A stretch of DNA of 64,000 nt from Neelides folsomi. Its lineage: Eukaryota; Arthropoda; Collembola; Neelipleona; Neelidae. Location of the stretch: positions 1-64,000 of the forward strand of contig JAQGBZ010000291.1 in NCBI GenBank assembly GCA_034687125.1. Reading direction: 5' to 3'. Shown in pieces: positions 23,316 through 35,129 of the stretch. The notes under the pieces are model-generated. The model was not told the origin of the DNA, did no database searches, and worked only from the letters and a program-made list of their open reading frames with translations. Position 1 is the first letter of the stretch, and each line of letters starts with the position of its first letter. The translations under genes were made by a program, and so were the position numbers.

Positions 23316-26300
23316 TTTTTGAATTTATTTTATTTTAATTAACTTTGTTTATTTTCTCATTATTCACCATTAATAGATAAATTGGATTGAATTTTTATTA
23401 TTAAAAATAATAATTCACTTTTATTTTAATTTTGTGTAATTTATCTGATTTAGAACTACACTTTTTCTATATTTTAATTAATTAATTCCACTAAAATTTG
23501 CGAAACTTATTAGACAAATAACTTTAAAAGCCGTCCATGTCAGTGTTTACTATTACAAATTCACTGATATTTTTTTAATTATTAGTTTAATTAAATATTT
23601 AAATTGGATTTAAACTTCTTTTCTTATACTTCCTACACTACACATCATTTTGTTCAGAAGTGTGAAATGAAACTGAAGAAAATGGGCAAATGGTGAGTTG
23701 AGCGTTTGAGTTTATTTTGGTGGTAATTGAATGGATTTTGATTGTTCACTGCAACTGCGTGGAATGAATGGGATTTGAAGAATTGAGTCTTTGGGTTTTA
23801 AATCTCTCTTCCCGATCTTTCCACTTTCTACCTTTGTTTCTGCTGTTTCTGCAATCTCAGTTCATCTCTTTTCAATCCACCACACTTCTTACCAGAATGA
23901 ATGGCTTAGGAAGGTCCTTTACCTTTATTAGACATTTATAACACTTTTCGGATATAAACCCATTATTTACTTATAAGCACTCAGCCAGAGATTAACTTGA
24001 TATTACTTACAATATTCTTATAGGTGTTACATACATTGAATAGGTATAAATATTAATCTATTCTTACATCCATAAAAAGTACAGACATCATTATAGAAAA
24101 TATGATATATTACATGTGATGTATGTATGAGTTAAGATTTAAGATTTGTATTATGAAACGATCAATTGTGTTGTATTATGAAAAATTGCCAACCGTGCGA
24201 ATATTTTATACATTTGATTATCGCTGGTTTGCTAAAAGACCTCAATCCTGTCACGTTCATTTCTTTCATGACACTTTTGGATATACCTATTAAAGTTAAT
24301 CTCAACTTTTAATTAATTGCCCTCCTCGCATGCAATATTTTATTTAGACCCTTTTCGTGAAAATCCCTGATAAATCATTTTACCATGCACGTCTGCATAA
24401 AATGCACTTGGAAATAAATTCATTTTTATTTACTATACATAACCATACCCAAATGTAATATCTGTACTTCATTTACATTATGTAAATCTTACATACATGT
24501 ATGTAAACATAATATATTTATTATGTATTTGCATATAATGAATTCTTGTCCAAGCTTATAAATACTCAATTATTGTTTTTGTATACAAATTGTTAAATGG
24601 TGAAGGTAAGGAAATATTTATAGTAATTTAAAATTGAATAATTAATAAAGTATTTTGCCTGTGGATGTAATAAGGATATAAAATTCCTCAAGTTGTCAAT
24701 TATCTTTTCATTTCCTAGTTCATCCCAATCTCCTTCTCCAAATCTCCTACCTGAACTTCAATTATCAAATGGATTTCAATCATCTTTCGTCATCCACCTT
24801 GAAAAACGTCTTGTAATCCACACGGATGTATTTATTATTATGAATGGGGCGCGGAGTTAAATAATTTTTGTTATCTAATGAGTTGATAATAATAAGTATG
24901 GTGATGTTGTGAGTAAGCCAAGGAGCTTATTATTTCATGTCTGCAGGCTCATTCTGTCGCTCAAGTGGAAGTGAAGGAGTCAAATCCATAGTTGTAAATC
25001 TTGTCATTGTAAACCATTGTAAACCATACATGTACTCACATATAATCCACCTTAAACTCCATATACATATTAACTACATAATATATTACATATGAATATG
25101 AATATGAAAATATGAATATAAGTGAAGAAGGAAGGTGAGCCAAGAAAGGAGCAGATGAAAATGAATGATGGGAGTAGGATAGGAAAACAATGCGGAAGAA
25201 AACGATTGTAAATAACGAGTCCTGGAAGGAATTGCATCAAAAACAATACAACCACACCTGTAACAAATCAATAAATCTATTGGCATGTAAAAATACTCTA
25301 ATGATCTTTTGATCATACCAATCTAAAATTATACTACAAATTATAAGATATTGATATGCTATGTGTGTATCATATATATTTTTATAATATAAAATGCGTG
25401 TGTATGATCTCTGCTTTTGTTCGTGTTGAGGAAGGAGATGGAAAGGGGAAATGATGGGAAATTGAATTATTGGTCAGAGTGGGACCTTCAAGGGCGACTT
25501 TTGGGCGAGGTGGAATTTAATTAATTCCCATCCGAGTCTCCCCTTTTTAATTTACGATCAGGATTATTGAGCCGGAACTAACAATTTATCCAATTCCAAT
25601 AAATGCAATGTACAAAGTCTACAAATATCTGTAATTTGAACAATGGAAACTCTCAATGTTAGCTCAATATATGGAAAGTGATCTCTGGGAAAAAAACTGC
25701 ACGAGGAATCCATAAAAACTTGTTGATGTCAATTTTTATTTGCATTGTATAAATTAGCCAAAATTGGTATTTCGTTCCGCTACAATTCAGGAACTTGAAA
25801 TTACAAATGTAACTGGAAAGAAGACAAAAAGATAAATAAACAATACAATCTCAGTGCATAAAAACAAACGAGTACATTACAATACAAGTACATGAAATCA
25901 ATACCAATATCAATACATTAAGTGCATACATTATTATGTTCATATTGTAATTGTATGAGTACATTACGTACTCCAAATGATCCATATTAATTCATTTAAT
26001 AGGCTATAGATAATTTATATAATTTTTATAGGTCATTGAAGTTATTATTTAGTAATTATATTTACTCACATCATTTGGGGGCGTTGGTGGAAGTAGTTTT
26101 ATTTATTAAATATTATTTATTTGTTAAGTGAGTATTTGAAGTATTGTAAAATGAAGTATGAAAGCGGAAGTGTCCTTGATCTGCAGCATCTCCGTTTCCC
26201 TCCACTTCCTCCCAACATCTTCACATGTTTGGGCTTTTTGGCCCTCGCAGCGTCCGCCTCATCTCCAAGTCATAATTGAAGGGACGAACTGCGTAAGCAA

Positions 26301-26702
26301 CCACCTTGCTAAAAGATCCGTCTCTCCAATGAGAATCCCTAATGAGACCGTTAGCTCACTGCACCACTCTCCTCGTATAAATACCTTTACTCTCCAACTC
26401 CCCATCATCTTCATTCACTCTCACTCTCACAAACCTCTTCACATCATTCTCTATATCTTCTCTATTTACTATCTTTTGAAATATATTATTTTCCATCCTT
26501 CTTTATTCTTTATCTTTTTATCAATTTTATAATAATTTTCATATTTAAGATTCTTTAGTGAGAGGATTTAATTAAGGAGTCAAGATGTCATAAATTTAAT
26601 ATAGAATTCAAGTGCCATAATTGAACAACTGTGCCAAAAAGTGCCATTTTTTAGAATTATTTTTTAGAATTTTAATTGTTGGATTGTTAAATTGTTGTGA
26701 AA
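23316..26702. other. intergenic region, divergent promoters
   Basis: Upstream DNA shared by tetraspan gene A (minus) and the peroxidase gene (plus). It holds a TATA box for the peroxidase at 26376-26383. The 124-codon open frame at 26158-26532 overlaps that TATA box and the predicted leader, and has simple Ser/His/Leu composition, so it is not called as a gene. Nothing else is supported. Confidence 0.4.
26376..26383 (+). promoter_or_regulatory. TATA box of the peroxidase gene
   Basis: TATAAATA lies in a locally GC-richer stretch, with initiator-like TCATCT (26405-26410) and TCATTC (26411-26416) 30-37 nt downstream. This gives a leader of about 290 nt before the ATG at 26703 without needing an intron. 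Confidence 0.55.
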
Positions 26703-29700
26703 ATGAAAATGATTGTTGGAGTTTTCTTAGCCGTGATTTCAATCACGGCTGGTCAGTTGAGCTTCAGTGGACTTAATTTTTTCCCTCCGAGTGTCCCTTT
26801 GGTTCAAGATGACGAAACGTTGTTGAACCAAGTCATGTCAAATGTAATTGAGGAAGTGAGCGGCCTTCAAGGGACCACGTTGGGGAAGGCGGAGAAAATT
26901 GGTTCACAATTTACCCAAGATAACCATCACGGGATCAAAAATGTGAATTTGAGATTCAATGGCCATTCTTACTGCAAATTCACACCAACGACGGAGAAAA
27001 TTGGCCTCGTGAGCAATTTGAATATGAGGGCAATGGAAATCATTACGAAAGACCATCCGCATGTTCCAAGAAGGAAAGTTCTCAAATTCCTTTCCGATCG
27101 TCTCCCAGAATTTTGTGAGCGACAGAACAATGTCGTGAAAAAAGCTTGCGATCCAAATTTTAAGTACAGAACAATTGATGGAACTTGTAACAATTTGCAA
27201 AATCCTTTCTGGGGTAATTTTTAAAATTTATTAGAAAAGTTTTTTTTCATTAAATTTTTGCAATTTTAGGTTTTTGCAATTTTTGGATTAGCATGATTTC
27301 TGCTAGATTAATTTTAGAGGCCATTTGAATATTGATCTATGAATAGATGTGCTGGAATTCAAAAAATGTAGAGTTGTAGACAAAGGGTATTTAACAACTT
27401 TTGCAATTTTGTTAATTTTGTTTGGCTATTTATTACACAATGCCAATTCTTAGAATTGGCATTGTGTTTTAATTCTTTATTACACAATTTTAATTCTTAG
27501 AATTACTGACTGATAAAGAATAAGAGAGGAAATTGAATGAGAGTTTAACTTTGGTTTAACACATTATTTTTCACACTTTCTTTTCAATTAGCATTTTTCA
27601 GCGTTTATATAACATATTCTAACCAATCTGAATTCTTCATCTTTAAAATAAAAAAAATACTTTACATTTGAATCGAGAAAGATCATTGCCAATTGAATTA
27701 TTTTAAATAAGTTAAAATAAAAAAATAAATAATTATCAAATTAGATATTTTTGCTAGTTTGATTATTTTGTATTTTAGCAGAGTATAAGGAAAAAAAATT
27801 ATACCAACCTTGTGAAAACATTAGTTAATAATTATGGAATATAGGGAATGTCAACTACCTATGTACATTTAACAAAGTTAGTTAATTAGTTATTTAATTA
27901 AAATTTATTTATTAATTGTTTTGTAGGATCGACGTTCACAGCTTTCGACCGATTGATGCCAGCATTTTATGAAGATGGATACAACGAAGCACGTGGTGGG
28001 ATGGGAAGGAACAAAGTCCCGCGTCTTCCAAATGTTCGTTTAATTTCCACGACGCTCCATCCAGATCTTATTGCTCCTCACCAAGCCATCACCAACATGC
28101 TCCCACAATTTGGGCAATTCCTCGACCACGACATGACACTCGTAATTGAACAAAATTCTCTAAATCCATTTTATAAATATATTTAATATATTTAAAAATT
28201 TAAAATAAAATTATTCATTTTATATAAGTAAAAAATAGATATTTTGTCATTCTTTTTTATTTAATTAACTATATTGATATTTTAATTTATTTAAATGCCC
28301 AACTTTCCAAAGTTAAATAACAATATTGTATAGACACCTGAAAGTGACAAGAGATGTTGTACAACTGACCGAAGCAATATGGATTGTTGGCCCATTGAGA
28401 TCTTCAGGAATGATCCTTTTTTCTCAAACGTGTCAATTCCGCAAACTTGCATGGACTTCACACGTTCCACATCTTATTGCTTTCCCACAGGTAATGACAA
28501 AAATATAATTTTACTTTTATGTGATTATAACTTTAAATATTGTTCTTTTAAGCGATAATTATATGACCCTAAGTCAATGTCAACTGTATTAAAATATTCA
28601 GTTAATTTATTTTATAAAATATAAATAAATTTTTCTAAACAGCTTCCGGAGTTAGAGAGCAAATGAATATTGTAACTGCCTTTGTGGACGGATCCCACGT
28701 TTATCATGTAAGTATTAAACTCAGTTAAATTTAAATCCTCAGATTATAAAATATTTTAGGGAGGATACCAATTATCTATAATAATAATGTTGGAATTTTA
28801 ATTAATTAACATTAATTAATGATTTTAGTCGGAAGATCACAAGAGTCATCAACTCCGTGAATATTTCGGTGGTCGTTTCCGTGTCAATCGCCTTAATCCA
28901 TTTCTCCTCCCATCGGCCGAAGAAGTGAAGGCGATCTTAAACGAAGAAGTTGAAATCATGGGTCATTTCGCAGGAGGAGAAGAACGAGTCAATGAAATGC
29001 CGGCTTTAACCACAATGCACATTTTGCTCTTCCGGGAACACAATCGATTGGCTGATGAAATCCGCTCAAAAAGACCTTATTGGAACGATGAGAAAATATT
29101 CCAAGAAGCTCGTCGGATTCTCATTGCTGAATGGCAAAACGTTGTTTATGGCGAATATCTCCCGATCGTTCTCGGAGATGACACAATGAAAAGATATGCT
29201 TTGACCCTCGATGGGTTTTTCACATCTTACAACCCAAATGTCAACCCGACCATTTTCCATTCATTTGCAACTGCCGCGTATCGGTTCGGCCATACTTTGA
29301 TTAATGGGCTTGTTCGGCTCATGCGCGGATTGTCCCATGTCGGATCTTATCGTCTTCGGGACAATTTCTTCAATCATGAACAAATCACGAGGAATATGGG
29401 CGAAGGATACGATCTCATTCTTAACGGACTCCTTATCCAAAATGCTCAAATCTACGATCCATTTGTCACCGAAGATTTGACCAATTTCTTGCTCAGGAAC
29501 AAAGAAAACGATTTTGGCGGGGATTTAATTGCAAGAAATTTACAAAGAGGGCGGGACCACGGACTTCGACCTTACAACGCCTACAGGCAAATTTGTCACA
29601 TGTCACCGTTGACCACGTGGGGAAATCGGCCATCAAACATCCACCAAGACACGTGGTTGAAATTGCAAACTTTGTACGAGTCGCCGTTAGAAATTGATTT

Positions 29701-30025
29701 GTTCACTGGTGGAATTTCTGAAATTCCTCATCCGGGTGCAATTTCTGGGTCGACTTACAATTGCTTAAAAGCTCTGCAGTTCGGGAGAGCTAAATACGGC
29801 GATCGGTTTTTCTTCACCCATCAGGGTCAAGCCGGGTCGTTTACGCCAGACCAAGTGAGGGAAATTCGAAAAATGAGTTTTGGGGACATGATGTGCCTCA
29901 ATTCCAAGTTGGAAATGACGACCATGAATGTTTTCAAAGTTCCCTCAAACGAGAATCCGTTCATGTTCTGCAAAGACACGAGAAGAAATTTCCTCAATAT
30001 TGATCTCTTCCTCACTGAACCATAA
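26703..30025 (+). CDS. secreted animal haem peroxidase (714 aa)
   Basis: Exons 26703-27213, 27927-28141, 28334-28490, 28643-28707 and 28829-30025 (phases 1, 0, 1, 0), ending in TAA. Residues 1-18 are a signal peptide. The catalytic core is complete: FGQFLDHDMT carries D237 (haem ester) and distal H238; RVNEMP carries catalytic R369, haem-ester E372 and M373; REHNRLADE follows; AYRFGHTLI carries proximal H471; NLQRGRDHGLRPYNAYR is the family signature. Cysteine pairs in exons 1 and 3 match the usual disulphides. These extracellular enzymes use hydrogen peroxide to oxidise halides, phenols or tyrosines, and in arthropods commonly cross-link chorion, cuticle or mucus. There are no LRR or Ig modules as in peroxidasin, so it is a stand-alone peroxidase of the chorion/salivary/Pxt type. 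M373 is unusual for arthropod members as I know them. The first ATG is used; the GTG two codons earlier is not a start. Confidence 0.93.
27435..27467. repeat. perfect 15-bp hairpin in peroxidase intron 1
   Basis: ACACAATGCCAATTC (27435-27449) and its exact reverse complement (27453-27467) are separated by TTA. The arms are followed by a second partial copy of the ACACAATTTTAATTCTTAG type at about 27481-27500. It lies inside intron 1 and could form a stem in the pre-mRNA. No known element is recognised. Confidence 0.65.
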
Positions 30026-30855
30026 TTTACATTTATTTAAATGTATTATTTAATTATAATCAATTAATTTAATAAGTTGATTGAAATCCTCTTTAATTTT
30101 TATTATTATTTAATCTTCGACTACTTGAACGAGATATGCTTTATGAAATATTCTTCATCTTTTTTCAAACAGTTTGAATTGTTAATTAATTCCTAATTAT
30201 TTAATTAGTTTAGAACAAAGGAGCTTTTAGATTTTGCCATACATAAATAAATAGAAAAGAGTTTTTTCTGGATTCTTGGATGAACGTATTATTAAACCTA
30301 AGCTAAATGGTATAAATAAACTATGTAATTATTTCCTTGTAGTATTTATATACGTATTAACTAACCTTAAATTTTATTTATCTTAATTATAAGAATGTAA
30401 TTATGTAAATCAACTTAATATTTACTTTATGAACATGAGTGGTACTTTTATGATATGACGGTAAATGTGCAATTTATAAATGAAAAAATGTTTTTTGTAA
30501 AAAAATAAAGCAAGCTTTTTATTCAAATCTACATTCCACAATCCCATTTTAATGCACATTAAATGTAGTTAATATATAAGTAAGTATATGGTAAAATACT
30601 TTATCGTAAAAAAAGTTGAATATACCAGTTAAGTGTATGAAACTGTATAAGAATGAGCAAGACATGTCTTGAATAATTTAACATTTGAGCTTGGCAATTC
30701 GTCAATGAAGTTGAGATTTAAAGTTGTTCACCGACTTTCCACATTTGCATTCTTAATTTATTTATTTAATAATTAGCTGGTTGGATTAATGGACTTCATA
30801 ATTAGCTGTTTAATTGGTAGATTTATGGGAGTTGAACTATGGGAGTTTGTTGTTT
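30026..30855. other. convergent 3' intergenic region
   Basis: Between the stops of the peroxidase gene (plus) and tetraspan gene B (minus). AT-rich, with several AATAAA-like signals and no ORF or RNA gene seen. Confidence 0.4.
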
Positions 30856-32287
30856 TTAATAGTCGTATGGTTTGAGCTTCATCTTCTTGAGATGTTCCTT
30901 GTACTCGACGAGGAACCAAAGGATGTAAAATTGTGAGAGTGAAGGGAGAAGGAGAGGAAGGACGAGGAACCACTTGAACTGAAGGACGACCATCACGATG
31001 AGGACGAACCCTGACTCGATCACCAGCAGAGTGTCAAGGGCAATCGCAACCCGCATCAAACACGAGTTCATCTAATACAAATTGTCCATTAAGACTCTTG
31101 TAATCTCCATTTATAATCTCAGATTATCAAACAGCATCATATTATATAACTTTGTAGTGGAAAGAAACTGTTAATACCAAAATGATAAAGCATTATTATA
31201 TCATACAATACAATCTTTCATTAATGCATTATTCCAATATAAATTCCTGATATACAATATTTGAAATAAAACAATGTTGAATGTTATGTTTTTGCCTTAT
31301 TGGCATGCTATAGTATGATAAGATTAATGGCGCAATATTCAAATCATAAAAAACGTTAATTTACCAAGTACGACGCGAGGAGTAAAAAGGCGGCAATGAG
31401 AAAGGAAATGGCCGCAGTCGGAACGTAATAAATGAGGAAAAACATCAACTCTCGTCCAACTAATTAGGAAACAAATTGAATCTTCAGAATTTGGCAAATG
31501 CAAAATCTTCATCATGTCAAGTTCATTAAACTACCATTAATCAACATTAGCAAAACATTAACTCAGTATTTGATGGCACAAAAAATCCTTATCAATTCTA
31601 TGTATGTACAAAATACGCTATTGAATTAAAGCATTTTTAATTTTTCAATCCTTCCCTTTAAGTTCATTATTTTGTCATTAAAAGTAAAAAAATCAACTTA
31701 CTTAAACATTGGTACGAATTGTGTACAAAGGGATTTTAATGAATTTTTATATATTAAAATTATTGTTTATTGTGTTTGATTAAATTGGGGGGTTTTTTGT
31801 ATCATTGAAGGAGTCATTAAAAATTTCACCTTTATTCATTTGGTCCTCAGTGAAGACGTTGAAGGGATCAATGACAGGTGGTAAATGATGTTTTCCATTC
31901 AGGTAGAACGTCAAATATGCCAAAGCGGGCGAGACCAAAATAAACTACACAAATCATTTCATTAAATGCTCAATATAAAGGCGAATGCTGATTAAAACAA
32001 AGAAATCCAATTAAGTAAATAAATAAACATATTAAAATCCCGCATTCATATTTTTTTTAAAAATAATGCAAATAAATATTATAATTAATAACCATTTTGA
32101 CATATGCAGATTTTACAGATACTCTCACAAATGTGATACTAATAAAAATTTCTAGATATACTTACTTAACTACATGTATTATATAAAGTGACTTTATATG
32201 TAAAATATGTAATTGACTTACAAAAAAGAGAACTGCAACGAAGGCGGTTCCAAATTTTGATTTCATAATCGAATGCACGCGCCCCAT
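30856..32287 (-). CDS. tetraspan membrane protein, cluster member B (163 aa)
   Basis: Exons on the complement: 32287-32222, 31944-31830, 31459-31365 and 31071-30856 (intron phases 0, 1, 0; canonical borders). Helices at about 13-37, 65-92, 97-122 and 126-147. The first loop contains IDPFNVFTED, matching IDPYNVFPKD of gene A. The end of helix 4 reads WFLVEYKEHLKKM, followed by a short basic tail ending KPYDY. It is the closest relative of A in the window, about half identical over helices 3-4 without gaps, although the peroxidase gene now separates them. A small membrane protein of unknown function, probably in an endomembrane or the plasma membrane. No signal peptide apart from helix 1. Confidence 0.78.
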
Positions 32288-33432
32288 CCTGAAGCGATGC
32301 ACTTTTATTAAAAATTCACTAAACTTTACTTGTTAGGCCAAGAGGGCAAACTGACTGAATTCAAAATGCTGATGAAGAAGAAGAAGATGAACCTGATTTC
32401 CTACCCCACAAACGACCACTTCCGACTCGGGTCAAACAACGGGTTCAACGTCAGCCCCTTTACAAACATTCTACAACTCACGAAGTTCTTCTCCACAACT
32501 ACAAATCATTTCAACTCACAGCTTACAACAAATCTCCTTCTGTTGGTCTCTCCATCTCCGTTCTACTCCAATTAGCTCATCATTGACTCAATGTGACAAA
32601 AAACACTCTTTTTTATTTTCTTTCCCTCTTTTTTACGAACAAATAATCAAAGTCAATTTCCATTTAATTCAACTTTCCTTCACTCTCTCAACTCCTTTAC
32701 TTTACATTGCATTCGTAAAACCATCAGACACTTCCTATTAACTAAATGTTTACTTTCCTTCACGTCACTTTGCTTTACATTAAGAATCTTAAATTGAATT
32801 TGCTCTTAATGCTCAAGCAAGTGGATTATTTGCACTTGCTATTCAAATGAATTCATTCAAGTAAATGAAAGAGAGAAGAAGAAAAGAAACAAGGAAAAAA
32901 TAAATGCCCACAATGCTCAATGACAATGACCATTTCTTATAAACAATTAATACAAACAATTTCTCATTTTATTCATCAAATTCATTCTATTGGAATAAAA
33001 AATGCACGATACAATTTTATACTAAATAAGTTCAATTCAATTCAACATGACGTATTAAATACAATATATTGAATATAATACCTAACCTAGAAAAATAACA
33101 TAAATAACATAGTATACCATTGGTACATTTACAAATATTTTTTTTAAATACATTTTTAAATACATATTTTTAATACCTCGTTTACTGTACTTATATTAAA
33201 TATAATATATATTACAAATGTATTTAATAGTAATAAAGTAAACATAATAATCAATTGTAAATTGAGGTGTAAATTGAATACAATTGTCGATAATGTACAC
33301 ATATTTGTATGTGTGTGAGAATCAGACTCTTTGACTTGGTCTCTCAAATAATAAAACGGTTTTATTTTGATTCACTGTTTAAATTTTAAACGTTAAGATG
33401 TTTTAGACACCATGTTATAGGATTTCCAGGTT
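32288..33432. other. spacer between tetraspan genes B and C
   Basis: AT-rich upstream DNA of gene B and 3' flank of gene C. A plus-strand open frame at 32330-32575 is antisense to the likely gene B promoter and has no coding features. Nothing else is seen. Confidence 0.4.
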
Positions 33433-35129
33433 TTAGACATTTGAGTCGACGAGGTTTTGTTTGTCATCTGCTCTTGTGATTTCCCATGTATATCGCGAGA
33501 ACTCCACAATGACCCAATAGAAATAGAATTGGAGGGCGGTGAGGATGAAAAAAGGCAAAAGTCCCAAAGAGGCCGTCCGCGTAATTAACATGGAAGCAGC
33601 CCCGGCCACGCAACCAGCCAACACAACAGTCGCAAGCACGAAGGAGAAAACAACAAAACCCTTCTTTTTCTAAAAGAAAAACAAATTGAACATGGGATTG
33701 TGGAAACTTTGATTTCTTACATTGAGAATTATTAATTAAACTCTTAAGAGAAATTGTCTTTGACTTCATTATTTAATTTTTATTAATTTTGTATATTGGC
33801 ATTTTTATTACCGTCAAAACTGCCGTGATGATTATGAAACCCAAAACTAAAATTGAGAGAGCAGGAAACCAATATTCTGAAAAGAAAATAAATATTTAAT
33901 GTTCGTATTTAAATGAATTCCCACAAAATAACTATTTAGAATAAATTAAGTTTATTAAATTTAAAATAAAGTTTATTAAATAATGAATGAAATATTGTTA
34001 TTGAGTAATCAAACAATAAGTTAAAGTGTAAAAATAATAAGTTTGTTAAGTTTATACAGTATTTACTACATTTTCAAATGCTCTGATGGTAATAAGTATA
34101 ATTGAATTAAGTAACATTAAGAAATTAATGTTAATTAAATATTTAGTCAACTTTGAAAGAAATCCTAAACAAAAAAGTTTAAAATACGAGGACATTTTTC
34201 TACATTGCGTGACGGGAATTGATGTCCGAATAAGCAAATAACTAATAAGAAACTCGAATTGATCCAAATGCCACACGCAAGTTGTTTTAATTTGTAATTG
34301 AATAATGTTTGTCCAAATGCATCCATTTAAATGGATGAAACGCACCAAGCAAGAACTGAAGTGTGTCTCCGACTTCGTCAAGCTTCCCCAGTTCACGTTC
34401 TCCTTGAAACGGTTGCAACATTCGATGGCGCTCCTTTCGATCAAGGGACAGAAGACTCAAACCAATCAACCCAACCACCTGTTCATTATATAATAAATTA
34501 CCATTAAACCAAGATCCAATTCAAATGCCATTATGGTAATATGCATAATTAACATTATAATTAACTAATAAATTTACTGGATATTTAATTAGTTTTTATA
34601 ATATTAATAATTCAAGATCCCCAACATCACAAAAGTCATTGATGACTAATGTTTGATTATCATTAAATATCGAATTAACAAAATATCAATTAAATACAAA
34701 GCATTTATAAAGTAAGGACAAATAGGATAGTATCTATGAAAATTAAATGCAATTATATTAACTTTCTTAAGTAATTTTACAAAAAATGAATTGATTTTCC
34801 ATATCTTTTAAATGGAAAGGCAAAAAACAATTGAGTTCAATTCGAACATTTGTTAAGTAAAAGAACTCTCTACGTTGTTTAAATTGACATTCTTATAGTA
34901 ACTGAGCTATTTCTATTTGTCATAACTTTATAAACCCTATGTATGACGAAAATACGCACCTAATTAAATTACTATATAAAGCTTAATAATATAAAATAAC
35001 TAAAATTTAACTTACAACGTCGAAGACGCCCACACAAAAAGCTCCGACCCTTGTTGAGAAAAAGCAACATGGTGAAGCGACTCTTGCCTTTTGGTAATTC
35101 TCCTTCACAACTTCCACCAAAACTTCCAT
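33433..35129 (-). CDS. tetraspan membrane protein, cluster member C (182 aa)
   Basis: Exons on the complement: 35129-35016, 34478-34346, 33876-33812 and 33669-33433 (phases 0, 1, 0). Helices at about 29-50, 85-104, 109-132 and 137-160. Before helix 1 is a CC pair (SPCCFFSTRVGAF), a likely palmitoylation site and similar to the CCC of gene D. The loop between helices 1 and 2 is about 35 residues and charged, unlike A and B. Helix 4 ends FYFYWVIVEFSRY, aligned with FYYLWILCDYKEH of A and FYILWFLVEYKEH of B. The tail is acidic. Its last exon is 237 nt, the same length as in A. Function unknown; membership rests on topology, intron positions and the helix 4 motif. Confidence 0.72.

Noticed and set aside
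26158-26532. 124-codon ORF upstream of the peroxidase
   Set aside because: It overlaps the TATA box and predicted leader and has low-complexity Ser/His/Leu/Ile composition.
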